A DNA stretch of 64,000 nt from contig NZ_CP017259.1 in assembly GCF_001735715.1 (NCBI RefSeq), forward strand, positions 1,299,501 through 1,363,500, given 5' to 3'. Below the pieces are notes generated by a model. The model searched no databases, was not told the origin of the DNA, and saw only the letters and a program-made list of their open reading frames with translations. This DNA comes from Formosa sp. Hel3_A1_48 (GTDB taxonomy: Bacteria; Bacteroidota; Bacteroidia; Flavobacteriales; Flavobacteriaceae). Below, piece by piece: positions 47,770 to 56,464 of the stretch. Position numbers and translations under genes: made by a program. Position 1 is the stretch's first letter. Each line of letters begins with the position of its first letter.

Positions 47770-50019
47770 TCAGTTTAGATTGTATCGCAAACCAAAAAAC
47801 AAACGTCGACCTTGATTTGGCGCATAGATATAAGTGGGGTCGAATGTTAGACCATAGGGATTATTTGCCGTTACTATCGCGCTTCCATTGTTGTCGAAAC
47901 TTACGTTATCATCAAATGGATCATCTGCTCTTGCTATAATAAACGGATTGCCTTTGTTTGGCGTCCAATTCAAAATGTTTTTTAATCCTGTGTAGAGCTC
48001 AATATTTTTAAATTTTTTAAATGTAAATAGGATGTTTTGTATACTCCATATTGGCGCATTTTTTTGTCTTGGGTCTAATGGGCCAAGAACAGCTAGACGC
48101 ATCGGGCCATATATATTTCCTGTGTAATCAATTGTAAAATTATTTTTCAAATTTGTATAGGTAAGCGCCCATGTTCCAGAAAACTTTTCGGTGAGAATTT
48201 GTTGCCTACGAATACCATTTTCTTTTTGGGAAACATCTTGGATTGTTCCGCCAATTAAGCCTTTGAAATGGGGAGATATAACGGCATCAAGGCTAAAACT
48301 TAGTCCGAAGCTAGTAGCGCTGCCCTCTAAATTATCGTAAATAACCAAATTAGGGTTTGTGTCGTAATCCGGGCGTATTGCATTTGTAAAGTAAGTGTAC
48401 CATGTTGACCAATCCAAGCTCAAGATTTGGCCTTTTTTAGTATATATTTTTTTTAAATAATTGGCGTTAATATTGAAAGACTGCTCAGGTTTTAATTTGT
48501 TTTGTATAACAAGGTCTCTTGACCCGCTTAGCGCTGCATGTTCTTCAGTAAATAGATTTACTATTCTAAACCCTGTGCCGGCATTGACGCGAAAAATATC
48601 GTCATCAGTAGGCTTGTATCGAAAAGCCAGCCGAGGTGTAAAAATACTTCCATGCCTATTGTCATAATCGTATCTACCACCTAAAAGCAGTTTATGTTTT
48701 TTAGTCAGTGATATTTCATTTTGAACAAATAAAGAAGGCACCACAACTTCATCTGAAGTATTGGTAACTGTGGTGTTGTCGTTGTAGTAGTTGTACCTTG
48801 CGCTTAGACCGATTAACCAATCAGATTTCGGCTCCGAAAAATCCCATAATAATTGACCAAATCCAATGCGTTGCTTTGCAAGATAATAACGGTCTCCATA
48901 GACAGAGTTTTGATCGTGATCCGAGTAAGAGAATTGGAAAAATAGTTTCTCTTGCAGGGGAAGTTGATAATTTCCAATAAGTTCGAAACGGGAGGTGTAA
49001 ATACTTTCTCCATATACTTCAGTTCCTCCACGATTTTTGGATTTCCATTGCATTTCACCCCCCCAGCGGTCTTCATAGAAATAGCGACCTGCCAAGGAAA
49101 ACAGCCGATTTTTTGGGCGGCTAAAACTCCATTTTTGAAAAACCGAAATTCGATCTTGAAGGGCAAGATCTGTAAAATTATCGTTGTTGTTATCTATGGG
49201 ATTGTTATAATTAAAATAATTGACCCCAAATAAAACGCTAATCTTATCCCCCAGCAAAGCCTTGAGTCCTACATCTAAATTGTACTCATTCCAGTCTGTT
49301 AGAAATGAATCAAAAAATAATAATGGGGTGTTTTCGGGGTGTTTAGTAATGATATTAATTAACCCCCCTACGGCTTCACTGCCATACAAGGATGAAGCTG
49401 GGCCTTTTATGATTTCAACCTGATCGATTAATGCACTTGGAATTCCTGACAATCCATAGACGGTAGATAATCCACTTACAATGGGCATTCCGTCAATGAG
49501 GACAAGCGAGTAAGGGCCTTCTAGGCCATTGATGCGGATATTTCCAGTATTGCATACGCTGCAATTGAGTTGAGGACGAACCCCATTTACAGTCTGCAGG
49601 GCTTCAAAAATATTTGCTGTTGGGTTTTTCTTTAAAAATGCTGCGGTAAAAACTTCGACAGGGATGGGGCTTTCCGAACGTTTTACAGGCTTTAAGGTGC
49701 TCGTGATAACAACTTCATCCAGTACGGGACTGGGTTCTAAATCAAAGTCGATTTCTATACTCTTGCTTATAATTTGCACGTTCAGAGTGCTGCTTTTATA
49801 TCCTATATATGAGGCCTCTAAAGTGTACACCCCCGCTTTTAGATTGGGGATGTTGTATTTTCCTTGCTCATTGGCTATTACGCCATTATTACTGTTTTTA
49901 ACCACAATATTAGCAAAAGCCAATGGTCCATTTTCTGAACGTACCCTTCCGCTTATGCTGAAGTTCTGAGCAAGCAAAGAATTAAACCCTATGGTAACAC
50001 ACAACAAAAGCCTAATCAT
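47770..50019 (-). CDS. TonB-dependent receptor, probable metal or metallophore uptake
   Basis: A 749-residue receptor with signal peptide, CarboxypepD_reg-like domain (about 20-100), plug and barrel ending in GLRYNLN. The plug carries the unusual CxxC sequence NCSVCNTGNIRINGLEG followed by LVLIDGMPIVSG. It is divergent from a DtxR-type regulator gene, and ZIP and Feo transporters lie beyond, so import of iron, manganese or another metal complex is a reasonable inference. The exact ligand is unknown. Confidence 0.92.
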   Translation of the reverse strand: MIRLLLCVTIGFNSLLAQNFSISGRVRSENGPLAFANIVVKNSNNGVIANEQGKYNIPNLKAGVYTLEASYIGYKSSTLNVQIISKSIEIDFDLEPSPVLDEVVITSTLKPVKRSESPIPVEVFTAAFLKKNPTANIFEALQTVNGVRPQLNCSVCNTGNIRINGLEGPYSLVLIDGMPIVSGLSTVYGLSGIPSALIDQVEIIKGPASSLYGSEAVGGLINIITKHPENTPLLFFDSFLTDWNEYNLDVGLKALLGDKISVLFGVNYFNYNNPIDNNNDNFTDLALQDRISVFQKWSFSRPKNRLFSLAGRYFYEDRWGGEMQWKSKNRGGTEVYGESIYTSRFELIGNYQLPLQEKLFFQFSYSDHDQNSVYGDRYYLAKQRIGFGQLLWDFSEPKSDWLIGLSARYNYYNDNTTVTNTSDEVVVPSLFVQNEISLTKKHKLLLGGRYDYDNRHGSIFTPRLAFRYKPTDDDIFRVNAGTGFRIVNLFTEEHAALSGSRDLVIQNKLKPEQSFNINANYLKKIYTKKGQILSLDWSTWYTYFTNAIRPDYDTNPNLVIYDNLEGSATSFGLSFSLDAVISPHFKGLIGGTIQDVSQKENGIRRQQILTEKFSGTWALTYTNLKNNFTIDYTGNIYGPMRLAVLGPLDPRQKNAPIWSIQNILFTFKKFKNIELYTGLKNILNWTPNKGNPFIIARADDPFDDNVSFDNNGSAIVTANNPYGLTFDPTYIYAPNQGRRLFFGLRYNLN

Positions 50020-50062
50020 CTCTATAATTTTGGCGAATATAGTTTAAAATTTAGACAAGACT

Positions 50063-50095
50063 AAAAATTTATTTACATTTGTATAAATATTTAAT
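50063..50095 (+). promoter_or_regulatory. Promoter of the DtxR regulator with overlapping inverted repeat
   Basis: The -7 box TACATTTG is at 50074-50081. It lies between the arms of ATTTAT (50067-50072) and ATAAAT (50084-50089), a candidate site for autoregulation by the metal-dependent repressor. The same 79-base spacer serves the divergent TonB receptor. A+T richness makes chance repeats likely, so the operator call is weak; the promoter call is firmer. Confidence 0.4.
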
Positions 50096-50098
50096 ATT

Positions 50099-50755
50099 TT
50101 GGTGACATTATCAGAAGAAAATTATTTAAAAGCAATTTATCATTTAGCGAAGCAAGACAAGGCATCGGTAAGTACTAATGCTATAGCTACAAAGATGATG
50201 ACTAAGGCTTCTTCGGCTACGGACATGATAAAGAAGCTCGCGGAAAAGGGTTTAGTGGATTACCAAAAATACCAAGGGGTTCATTTGACTGAAAAAGGCC
50301 GTTTTGCCGCAGTTTCTGTAATTAGAAAACACAGGTTGTGGGAAGTTTTCTTGGTTAAAAAACTCAATTTTTCTTGGGATGAGGTTCATGAGGTAGCCGA
50401 GCAATTGGAGCACATTAAATCAGAGAAGCTCACCCAGCAATTGGATGCATTTTTGGATCATCCTAAAGAGGATCCTCATGGCGATCCTATTCCGGATTGC
50501 GAAGGTAATCTTCCTTCTACCCAAAAAATATTACTGGCTCAAATCGAACGTGCCGAAAGCTGTATTTGTGTTGGTGTTAAAGATTCTACATCACAATTTT
50601 TACAGTATTTAGACAAGCACAATATAGCGTTAGGCACAAAGATTGAGGTTTTATCGAAAGAGTCTTTTGATGAGTCGATGAGTATAAACGTTAATAAATA
50701 TCAATTGACGATTTCTAAGGAAGTCGCTCATAATTTATTTGTAAAAATCAATTAA
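50099..50755 (+). CDS. DtxR/MntR family metal-dependent transcriptional regulator
   Basis: A 218-residue iron- or manganese-dependent repressor. It has an N-terminal winged helix (residues 1-65, SEENYLKAIYHLAKQ and SSATDMIKKLAEKGLVDYQ), a metal-binding/dimer domain (VIRKHRLWEVFLVKKLNFSWDEVHEVAEQLEHI in overlapping parts RKHRLWEVFL and WDEVHEVAEQLEHI; HPKEDPHGDPIP) and a C-terminal FeoA/SH3-like domain. The start is TTG 50099 or GTG 50102. It precedes a ZIP transporter by two bases. Confidence 0.93.
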   Translation: MVTLSEENYLKAIYHLAKQDKASVSTNAIATKMMTKASSATDMIKKLAEKGLVDYQKYQGVHLTEKGRFAAVSVIRKHRLWEVFLVKKLNFSWDEVHEVAEQLEHIKSEKLTQQLDAFLDHPKEDPHGDPIPDCEGNLPSTQKILLAQIERAESCICVGVKDSTSQFLQYLDKHNIALGTKIEVLSKESFDESMSINVNKYQLTISKEVAHNLFVKIN

Positions 50756-50757
50756 GT

Positions 50758-51582
50758 ATGTTAGATCAAATTATCATTTATTTTGAATCCATAGATCCAA
50801 TATTAGCTGCCTTGTATGCTTCTTTATTTACATGGATTTTAACAGCTCTTGGTGCAGCATTAGTATTTTTCTTCAAGGGGATGAACAGAGGATTACTCGA
50901 CGGTATGTTGGGATTTACTGGGGGAGTAATGGTTGCTGCAAGTTTTTGGAGTTTACTCGCTCCGGGCATTGAAATGAGTCCGGGAGAGGGCTTTGTTAAG
51001 GTAATTCCAGCAGCCATTGGATTTGGTTTAGGAGCTTTATTTTTGTTTGGTTTGGATAAGATTTTACCGCATTTACATATAAATTTCAAGGAAAGCGAGA
51101 AGGAAGGCGTCAAATCGCCTTGGCACAGAACTACTCTGTTGGTTTTGGCTATTACCATGCACAATATTCCAGAAGGTTTGGCTGTAGGGGTATTATTTGG
51201 CGGAGTTGCTGCGGGTATTCCGGAGGCGACTATAGGTGGTGCTGTAGCCCTAGCTTTAGGCATAGGAATTCAAAATTTCCCAGAAGGCATAGCAGTTTCT
51301 ATGCCTCTTAGGCGTCAAGGGGTAAGCCGTTTCAAAAGTTTTTGGTATGGTCAATTATCGGCTATTGTAGAGCCGATTGCTGCTGTAGTTGGGGCCTTGG
51401 CTGTTACGTTTTTTACGCCCTTACTACCCTATGCTTTGGCTTTTGCTGCGGGCGCAATGATTTTTGTGGTGGTCGAAGAAGTGATTCCGGAAACACAGCG
51501 GGATAAGTATACAGATATAGCAACGCTTGGCTTTATCGGCGGATTTATAGTGATGATGACTTTAGATGTGGCATTGGGCTAG
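50758..51582 (+). CDS. ZIP family metal transporter
   Basis: A 274-residue membrane protein of eight helices. The metal-binding helices carry HNIPEGLAVGVLFGG (about residues 139-153) and QNFPEGIAVSMPLRR (about 178-192), the HxxPE pair of ZupT/ZIP proteins, in which the second His is Gln. It should import zinc, iron or manganese. It is co-transcribed with the metal-dependent regulator and its stop overlaps the end of a small Cys-rich gene on the other strand. Confidence 0.93.
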   Translation: MLDQIIIYFESIDPILAALYASLFTWILTALGAALVFFFKGMNRGLLDGMLGFTGGVMVAASFWSLLAPGIEMSPGEGFVKVIPAAIGFGLGALFLFGLDKILPHLHINFKESEKEGVKSPWHRTTLLVLAITMHNIPEGLAVGVLFGGVAAGIPEATIGGAVALALGIGIQNFPEGIAVSMPLRRQGVSRFKSFWYGQLSAIVEPIAAVVGALAVTFFTPLLPYALAFAAGAMIFVVVEEVIPETQRDKYTDIATLGFIGGFIVMMTLDVALG

Positions 51583-51707
51583 CATCCACAGTCGCCTCCG
51601 CCACAATTTTTGTCCTTTTTTTTTGGCCAAATTTTTTTTCTAATCAAGAACAAAACTGCCGCAATTGCAACACAACTTACAATGATATTTTCCAGCGCTG
51701 TATTCAA
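51579..51707 (-). CDS. FeoB-associated Cys-rich membrane protein
   Basis: A small gene of 42 residues starting with TTG at 51707, five bases after the feoB stop. It encodes one membrane helix (IIVSCVAIAAVLFLI), a basic stretch (RKKIWPKKKD) and a C-terminal cysteine cluster (NCGGGDCGC). This is the pattern of the FeoB-associated Cys-rich membrane proteins (FeoC-like position) found after feoB in many bacteria; the cysteines may handle ferrous iron or a redox partner. Its stop overlaps the ZIP gene end by two bases. Confidence 0.85.
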   Translation of the reverse strand: MNTALENIIVSCVAIAAVLFLIRKKIWPKKKDKNCGGGDCGC

Positions 51708-51711
51708 ATTA

Positions 51712-53814
51712 TTAGTTTAAGATTTGAAATGCAATTAGTGCAAAAATGTAGGCAATAGTACTCATACCTATGAGTTGAATCATAGGCCATTTCCAACTTT
51801 TTGTTTCTCTTTTTACGATGGCTAATGTGCTCATACATTGCATGGCAAAGGCATAAAAAAGTAAGAGCGAGATGCCTGAGGCAAAGGTGAACACTTTGCT
51901 TCCATCTTCATAAATTTCATTGGACATTTTTGTTTTGATGGTATCGATGCTTTCATTTTCTGTAGCACTTCCGACGCTATAAATAGTAGCAAGAGTTCCG
52001 ACAAATACTTCACGTGCGGCGAATGAAGCGACCAAGCCAATTCCTATTTTCCAATCGTAGCCCAAGGGCTTTATGACTGGCTCGATGGTTTTCCCGATGA
52101 TTCCAATGTAAGAATGTTCTAATCGGTAGGCCGCCACTTTATCGTCTATTTTTGCATCAGAAAGATCCGCATATTGTTCAGCGACAATAGCTTCTGCATT
52201 ATTGAATTTTTCGCCTGGGCCGTATGAAGCGAGTACCCATAAAATCACGGAGATTGCTAAAATAATTTTACCGGCTTCAAAAACGAATGTTTTTGTTTTT
52301 TCAAAGACTGTAATGAGAACATTTTTAAGCAAGGGTAGTTTGTAATTTGGCATTTCGACCACAAAAAAGGTTTTGCGGTTGGTTTTCATGATGCGGTCCA
52401 ACACATAGGCCGAAAACACAGCCATTCCAAAACCAATAAGATAAAGTAACATAAGGGTCAGTGCTTGGTAGCTTAGGCCAAAAATATAGCCTTCGGGGAT
52501 AACCAAGGCAATGATGATCAAGTAGACGGGTAAGCGCGCCGAACAAGTTGTAAAAGGAGTTACTAAAATGGTGATGAGGCGTTCTTTCCAGTTTTCGATA
52601 TTTCGTGTTGCCATAACAGCAGGAATCGCACAAGCTGTGCCTGAAATGAGTGGAACTAAACTTTTACCGCTGAGCCCAAAACGCCGCATGATACGGTCCA
52701 TCAAAAAGACCACGCGGCTCATGTAGCCACTTTCTTCTAGAATTGAAATGAATAAAAATAAAAAGGCGATTTGAGGGATGAAAATAACAATACCCCCAAT
52801 GCCAGAAACAATCCCTTCCGCAACTAAATCAGTGACTTTACCCCCATTGGGATAGCTGCTTTTTACCCATTCTGCAAGTCCTGCAAAAGTTGTGTCGATC
52901 AAGTCCATGGGGAACGTAGCCCAATCGTAAATGGCTTGAAAAATTGTGAGTAAGATAATGAAGAAGATAACGTATCCCCAGACTTTATGAATCAAAACTC
53001 GATCGAGTTTGCTTCTTAAATCTCTAGCTTTAGAGCGGTCAATATTTTGTCCTTCTTTCAGTACATTATTTATAAATTGGTAGCGTTTTATGGCTTCTTT
53101 TTGCTGCAAACGTTTCAGCTCTGAAGTAGATTTGGTTTTAAATTTTGAGACGTCTAACTCTTGACGCGAAACTTTACCAAAATTAGCATCCTGAGTAATG
53201 ACCAACCAAAGCTTGTAAATGTCTTGATTTGGGAAGGCTTTTTGTAGGCGTTCAAAATAAGCAGGTTCAATAGTAGAGGCATCTAAACATTGTTTTTTTG
53301 GTAATATTTTGTACTGCTCAATTAGTTTTTTTAGTTCTTGAATGCCCGTGCCTTTTCGCGTACTCACCAATGCAATTTTGGTGTTAAGTTTTTCTTCTAA
53401 AACGTCAACATCTAAAGATATTCCTTTGCGCTTCATGACATCACTCATGTTAATGACCAAAAGAGTGGGGATTTTTAAGTCTTTAATCTGAGTGAATAAA
53501 AGAAGATTTCGCTTCAAATTTTCGACATCACTCACAATGACCGCTACATCAGGATAATCTTTATCATTTTTATTAAGCAATAATTCGATGACAACATTTT
53601 CGTCCAAGGACGAGGCATTGAGACTATAGGTTCCGGGCAGGTCTAAAATATGGGCTTTTACGCCTCGAGACAATTTACAAATGCCTTGTTTTTTATCGAC
53701 TGTAATCCCAGGGTAATTACCTACTTTCTGATTTAAGCCAGTGAGGGCGTTGAAAACCGATGTTTTTCCCGTATTTGGGTTGCCTATGAGCGCAACGTTG
53801 ATCTGTTTACTCAT
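51712..53814 (-). CDS. feoB: Ferrous iron transport protein B
   Basis: A 700-residue inner-membrane ferrous iron importer. The N-terminal GTPase domain has G1 GNPNTGKTSVF (11-21), G3 DLPGTYSL and G4 NMSD; the membrane part begins at about residue 278 and contains the Gate motifs with Cys in SGTACAIPAVMATR and TTCSARLPVYLII. Length is normal. It overlaps feoA by eight bases and is followed by the Cys-rich accessory gene. Confidence 0.97.
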   Translation of the reverse strand: MSKQINVALIGNPNTGKTSVFNALTGLNQKVGNYPGITVDKKQGICKLSRGVKAHILDLPGTYSLNASSLDENVVIELLLNKNDKDYPDVAVIVSDVENLKRNLLLFTQIKDLKIPTLLVINMSDVMKRKGISLDVDVLEEKLNTKIALVSTRKGTGIQELKKLIEQYKILPKKQCLDASTIEPAYFERLQKAFPNQDIYKLWLVITQDANFGKVSRQELDVSKFKTKSTSELKRLQQKEAIKRYQFINNVLKEGQNIDRSKARDLRSKLDRVLIHKVWGYVIFFIILLTIFQAIYDWATFPMDLIDTTFAGLAEWVKSSYPNGGKVTDLVAEGIVSGIGGIVIFIPQIAFLFLFISILEESGYMSRVVFLMDRIMRRFGLSGKSLVPLISGTACAIPAVMATRNIENWKERLITILVTPFTTCSARLPVYLIIIALVIPEGYIFGLSYQALTLMLLYLIGFGMAVFSAYVLDRIMKTNRKTFFVVEMPNYKLPLLKNVLITVFEKTKTFVFEAGKIILAISVILWVLASYGPGEKFNNAEAIVAEQYADLSDAKIDDKVAAYRLEHSYIGIIGKTIEPVIKPLGYDWKIGIGLVASFAAREVFVGTLATIYSVGSATENESIDTIKTKMSNEIYEDGSKVFTFASGISLLLFYAFAMQCMSTLAIVKRETKSWKWPMIQLIGMSTIAYIFALIAFQILN

Positions 53815-54040
53815 TTATTTTTTCGATTACAATTAGGGACGCTGTTTCTTTGCGTATAGCCAAAAAACTATCGTTAACATTCAAATACATCGGGTCAGAA
53901 AAGGGCGCAAGTTGCAGCAATTTGACTTCGTTGCCAGGCAAACAGCCCATTTCCAGCAGCTTTAGTGGAATATCGTTTGAAGAGCTGTCTGTAATCACAG
54001 CACTTTCTCCTTTTTTTAAATCGGCAATTGTAAGACTCAC
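53807..54040 (-). CDS. feoA: Ferrous iron transport protein A
   Basis: A 77-residue SH3-like FeoA domain protein (LKKGESAVI, LLEMGCLPGNEVKLLQLAPF). It assists FeoB from the cytoplasmic side. The stop overlaps the feoB start by eight bases, so translation is coupled. The group feoA-feoB-Cys-rich protein is one leftward unit. Confidence 0.95.
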   Translation of the reverse strand: MSLTIADLKKGESAVITDSSSNDIPLKLLEMGCLPGNEVKLLQLAPFSDPMYLNVNDSFLAIRKETASLIVIEKINE

Positions 54041-54082
54041 GCTTATTTAGATTCATTTTAAAGAAGCAAAAGTAATAAAAGA

Positions 54083-54757
54083 TCAGTGATTGTCAGTTGC
54101 TTTTAACACTTTTATATCATCCAAAAGTGTTTCTATGGCTTTTGGATCAGTTCCATCGTAAAATCCACGTATTTGTTTTTTCTTATCGATAAGCACAAAA
54201 TTTTCGGTGTGTATCATATCATAAGGGCCTCCATCTCCATTGGTTTTTACGGCCAAATAAGAGGTTCTTGCCAGATCATAAATTTGTTTTTTATCTCCGG
54301 TAACTAAATTCCATTTAGATGCATTTACTAATTTCTTTTTAGCGTAACGTTTCAATTGTTCTACAGAATCTATTTCAGGAGTGACCGTGTGTGAAAGCAG
54401 CAGAACCTCAGGATCTGAAATGGTTTGTTTTTGAATCTCGTACATGTGGTCTGTCATGATTGGGCAAATCGTCTGACAGGTGGTAAAAAAGAAATCGGCG
54501 ACATATATTTTGTCCTTATAAAAATCTTGAGTGATGCTGTCACCGTTTTGATTAACGAGCTTAAAATTGGCAATAGTATGGTATTTTTTTTGATGTTGAA
54601 TTGTGCTGTCGACCAATTCAAAATTAACTTGCGCAGGCTGATATATAGGGAGGACTTTTGCGGGTTTAAGGATGCTGTAAAAGGCAGTCATAATGATGAC
54701 CGAAAGCAGCAGCATAGTACCGATAAAGAGTTTGTATTTTTTTAGCGTATTGCGCAT
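54083..54757 (-). CDS. SCO1/SenC family copper chaperone
   Basis: A 224-residue thioredoxin-fold protein anchored by an N-terminal helix (about 11-28). The copper-binding CxxxC is in FFTTCQTICPIMTDHM (about residues 93-97) and the third ligand His in MIHTENFVLID. It delivers copper to the CuA site of cytochrome c oxidase or acts as a thiol reductase. It is preceded by its own promoter box; the oxidase genes themselves are not in the window. Confidence 0.93.
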   Translation of the reverse strand: MRNTLKKYKLFIGTMLLLSVIIMTAFYSILKPAKVLPIYQPAQVNFELVDSTIQHQKKYHTIANFKLVNQNGDSITQDFYKDKIYVADFFFTTCQTICPIMTDHMYEIQKQTISDPEVLLLSHTVTPEIDSVEQLKRYAKKKLVNASKWNLVTGDKKQIYDLARTSYLAVKTNGDGGPYDMIHTENFVLIDKKKQIRGFYDGTDPKAIETLLDDIKVLKATDNH

Positions 54758-54774
54758 GAATTAACAATGAACCA

Positions 54775-54782
54775 CAAAGGTA
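54775..54782 (-). promoter_or_regulatory. Promoter -7 box of the SCO1 gene
   Basis: The minus strand reads TACCTTTG, an exact TAnnTTTG match, 17 bases upstream of the ATG at 54757. Confidence 0.5.
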
Positions 54783-54840
54783 CAATACAAAGCTTTAAAA
54801 TTGAATTAAATCGCCTTAGAAATCTGTTTTTATCTTGGTT

Positions 54841-54870
54841 TTGTTCCTAATGCGAAAACCGCTACATTTG
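54841..54870 (+). promoter_or_regulatory. Promoter of rseP
   Basis: TTG (54841-54843), 19 bases, TACATTTG (54863-54870). Both boxes and the spacing match the Bacteroidota consensus. The leader before ATG 54895 would be about 21 bases. Confidence 0.75.
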
Positions 54871-54894
54871 TGGACCAAATTATGATATCTGTTT

Positions 54895-56235
54895 ATGGAA
54901 TTTTTCATTAAAATAAGTCAATTTTTACTTAGTCTTTCACTTTTAATTGTACTGCACGAGCTTGGGCATTTCATTCCGGCTAAGTTGTTTAAAACGCGTG
55001 TCGAAAAGTTTTATCTGTTTTTTGATTTAAAATATTCCTTATTCAAAAAGAAAATCGGCGAAACGGTGTATGGCATCGGCTGGTTACCTTTAGGGGGTTA
55101 TGTCAAAATTTCGGGCATGATAGATGAAAGTATGGACACTGAGCAGATGGCGCAAGCACCACAGCCGTGGGAATTTAGATCGAAACCCTCGTGGCAACGT
55201 TTAATTATTATGTTGGGTGGTGTTACGGTAAACTTTATTTTGGCCGCAGTCATATATATTTTTATGGCGTTTTTTTATGGCTCTTCTGATGTGGATGCCA
55301 ATAGTGTAAAGGGGGGTTATGCTGTTTACAACCCGGTTTTACAAGAGATTGGCTTAAAAGACGGAGACAAAGTTTTGTCTATTAATGACTATAAAATTGA
55401 GTATTTTTCTGACATCCGCAAGTATATTTTGGAGGCCGAAACCATGACCATAGAACGCGAGGGCCAACAACAAACCATTAATTTTCCTGTAGACTTTTTG
55501 GGGCAACTGAGTGCCAGCAAAAAAAGAGGGCTCATAGAGCTGAGACCTCCGTTTATTTTTGATTCTTTTCAGGAAAATTCGATAAATGAAGGCGTTGATC
55601 TTCGTAAAGGCGATATTTTTAAAACTATAAATGGTCAATCAGCGGAATTTTTTGATGAGGTCGTTTCGATACTTCAAACGTTAAAAAACCAGACGGCCAC
55701 GGCTACAGTAGAGCGCGATGGGGCTTTAATTTCTCGTGAATTACAAATTAATTCAGAAGGCGCTTTTGAGCTTATTGTTTCTCAATCGCTGAATGACTAT
55801 CAAGATGCTGGCTATTTTGATATCATTCAAAAAGAATACGATTTTGGAGAAAGTATTGGTGTTGGTCTAGATCGTTTTGTTTCTCAAATATCGTCTTATT
55901 GGATGCAATTAAAGCTCATATTTTCGCCAAGCACTGGCGCTTATAAAGGAGTAGGTGGCTTTATGGCAATTTTTGATATCTTCCCAGACACCTGGAGTTG
56001 GGAATCGTTTTGGGGCATTACGGCCTATTTATCCATTATGTTGGGGGTTCTAAATTTGTTACCGATTCCTGCTTTAGACGGAGGACATGTTATGTTTTTG
56101 CTATACGAAATGGTTTCTGGTCGTAAGCCAGGCGATAAGTTTATGGAGTATGCCCAGACGGTTGGCTTTTTTATCTTAATCGCTTTGGTATTGTTTGCTA
56201 ATGGGAATGATATTTTTAAAGCCTTTTTTGGGTAA
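54895..56235 (+). CDS. rseP: RIP metalloprotease RseP (site-2 protease)
   Basis: A 446-residue intramembrane zinc protease. The HExxH motif is in VLHELGHFIPAKLF (about residues 20-33), PDZ domains fill the periplasmic middle (about 125-295, GLKDGDKVLSIND and LRKGDIFKTING), and the C-terminal LDG motif is in PIPALDGGHVMFL. It cleaves membrane-bound anti-sigma factors or leftover signal peptides. It is monocistronic with its own promoter, upstream of tRNA-Asn. Confidence 0.95.
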   Translation: MEFFIKISQFLLSLSLLIVLHELGHFIPAKLFKTRVEKFYLFFDLKYSLFKKKIGETVYGIGWLPLGGYVKISGMIDESMDTEQMAQAPQPWEFRSKPSWQRLIIMLGGVTVNFILAAVIYIFMAFFYGSSDVDANSVKGGYAVYNPVLQEIGLKDGDKVLSINDYKIEYFSDIRKYILEAETMTIEREGQQQTINFPVDFLGQLSASKKRGLIELRPPFIFDSFQENSINEGVDLRKGDIFKTINGQSAEFFDEVVSILQTLKNQTATATVERDGALISRELQINSEGAFELIVSQSLNDYQDAGYFDIIQKEYDFGESIGVGLDRFVSQISSYWMQLKLIFSPSTGAYKGVGGFMAIFDIFPDTWSWESFWGITAYLSIMLGVLNLLPIPALDGGHVMFLLYEMVSGRKPGDKFMEYAQTVGFFILIALVLFANGNDIFKAFFG

Positions 56236-56253
56236 TTATTTTTTGTTTTCTAT

Positions 56254-56283
56254 TTGTGTAAACTAAAAAATGATATATATTTG
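56254..56283 (+). promoter_or_regulatory. Promoter of tRNA-Asn
   Basis: TTG (56254-56256), 19 bases, TATATTTG (56276-56283). It is a full match and sits 22 bases upstream of the tRNA. Confidence 0.75.
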
Positions 56284-56305
56284 CGCTCGCGCAAGCGAAA
56301 AACAG

Positions 56306-56379
56306 TCCTCCTTAGCTCAGTTGGTTAGAGCATCTGACTGTTAATCAGAGGGTCCTTGGTTCGAGCCCAAGAGGAGGAG
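56306..56379 (+). tRNA. tRNA-Asn (GTT)
   Basis: A 74-base cloverleaf: acceptor stem TCCTCCT/AGGAGGA, D arm with AGCTCAGTTGGTTAGAGC, anticodon stem TCTGA/TCAGA with loop CTGTTAA (anticodon GTT at 56340-56342), and T arm CTTGG-TTCGAGC-CCAAG. The discriminator base is G and no CCA is encoded. It has its own promoter and terminator and marks the junction with the A+T-rich accessory region. Confidence 0.97.
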
Positions 56380-56380
56380 C

Positions 56381-56411
56381 AAAAGCCTTACAGAGATGTA
56401 GGGCTTTTTTT
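56381..56411 (+). terminator. Intrinsic terminator of tRNA-Asn
   Basis: AAAAGCCTTACA (56381-56392), loop GAGA, TGTAGGGCTTTT (56397-56408): a 12-base-pair stem with one T-G pair, followed by more T residues. Confidence 0.85.
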
Positions 56412-56464
56412 GTGCCTTGTAACATTAACATCAAATTTAGCGAAAAAACACAACAACTGTCTCA

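Noticed and set aside
50778-51263. A 161-codon frame on the minus strand opposite the ZIP gene
   Set aside because: Shadow of an intact ZIP transporter with both metal motifs; no independent signal.
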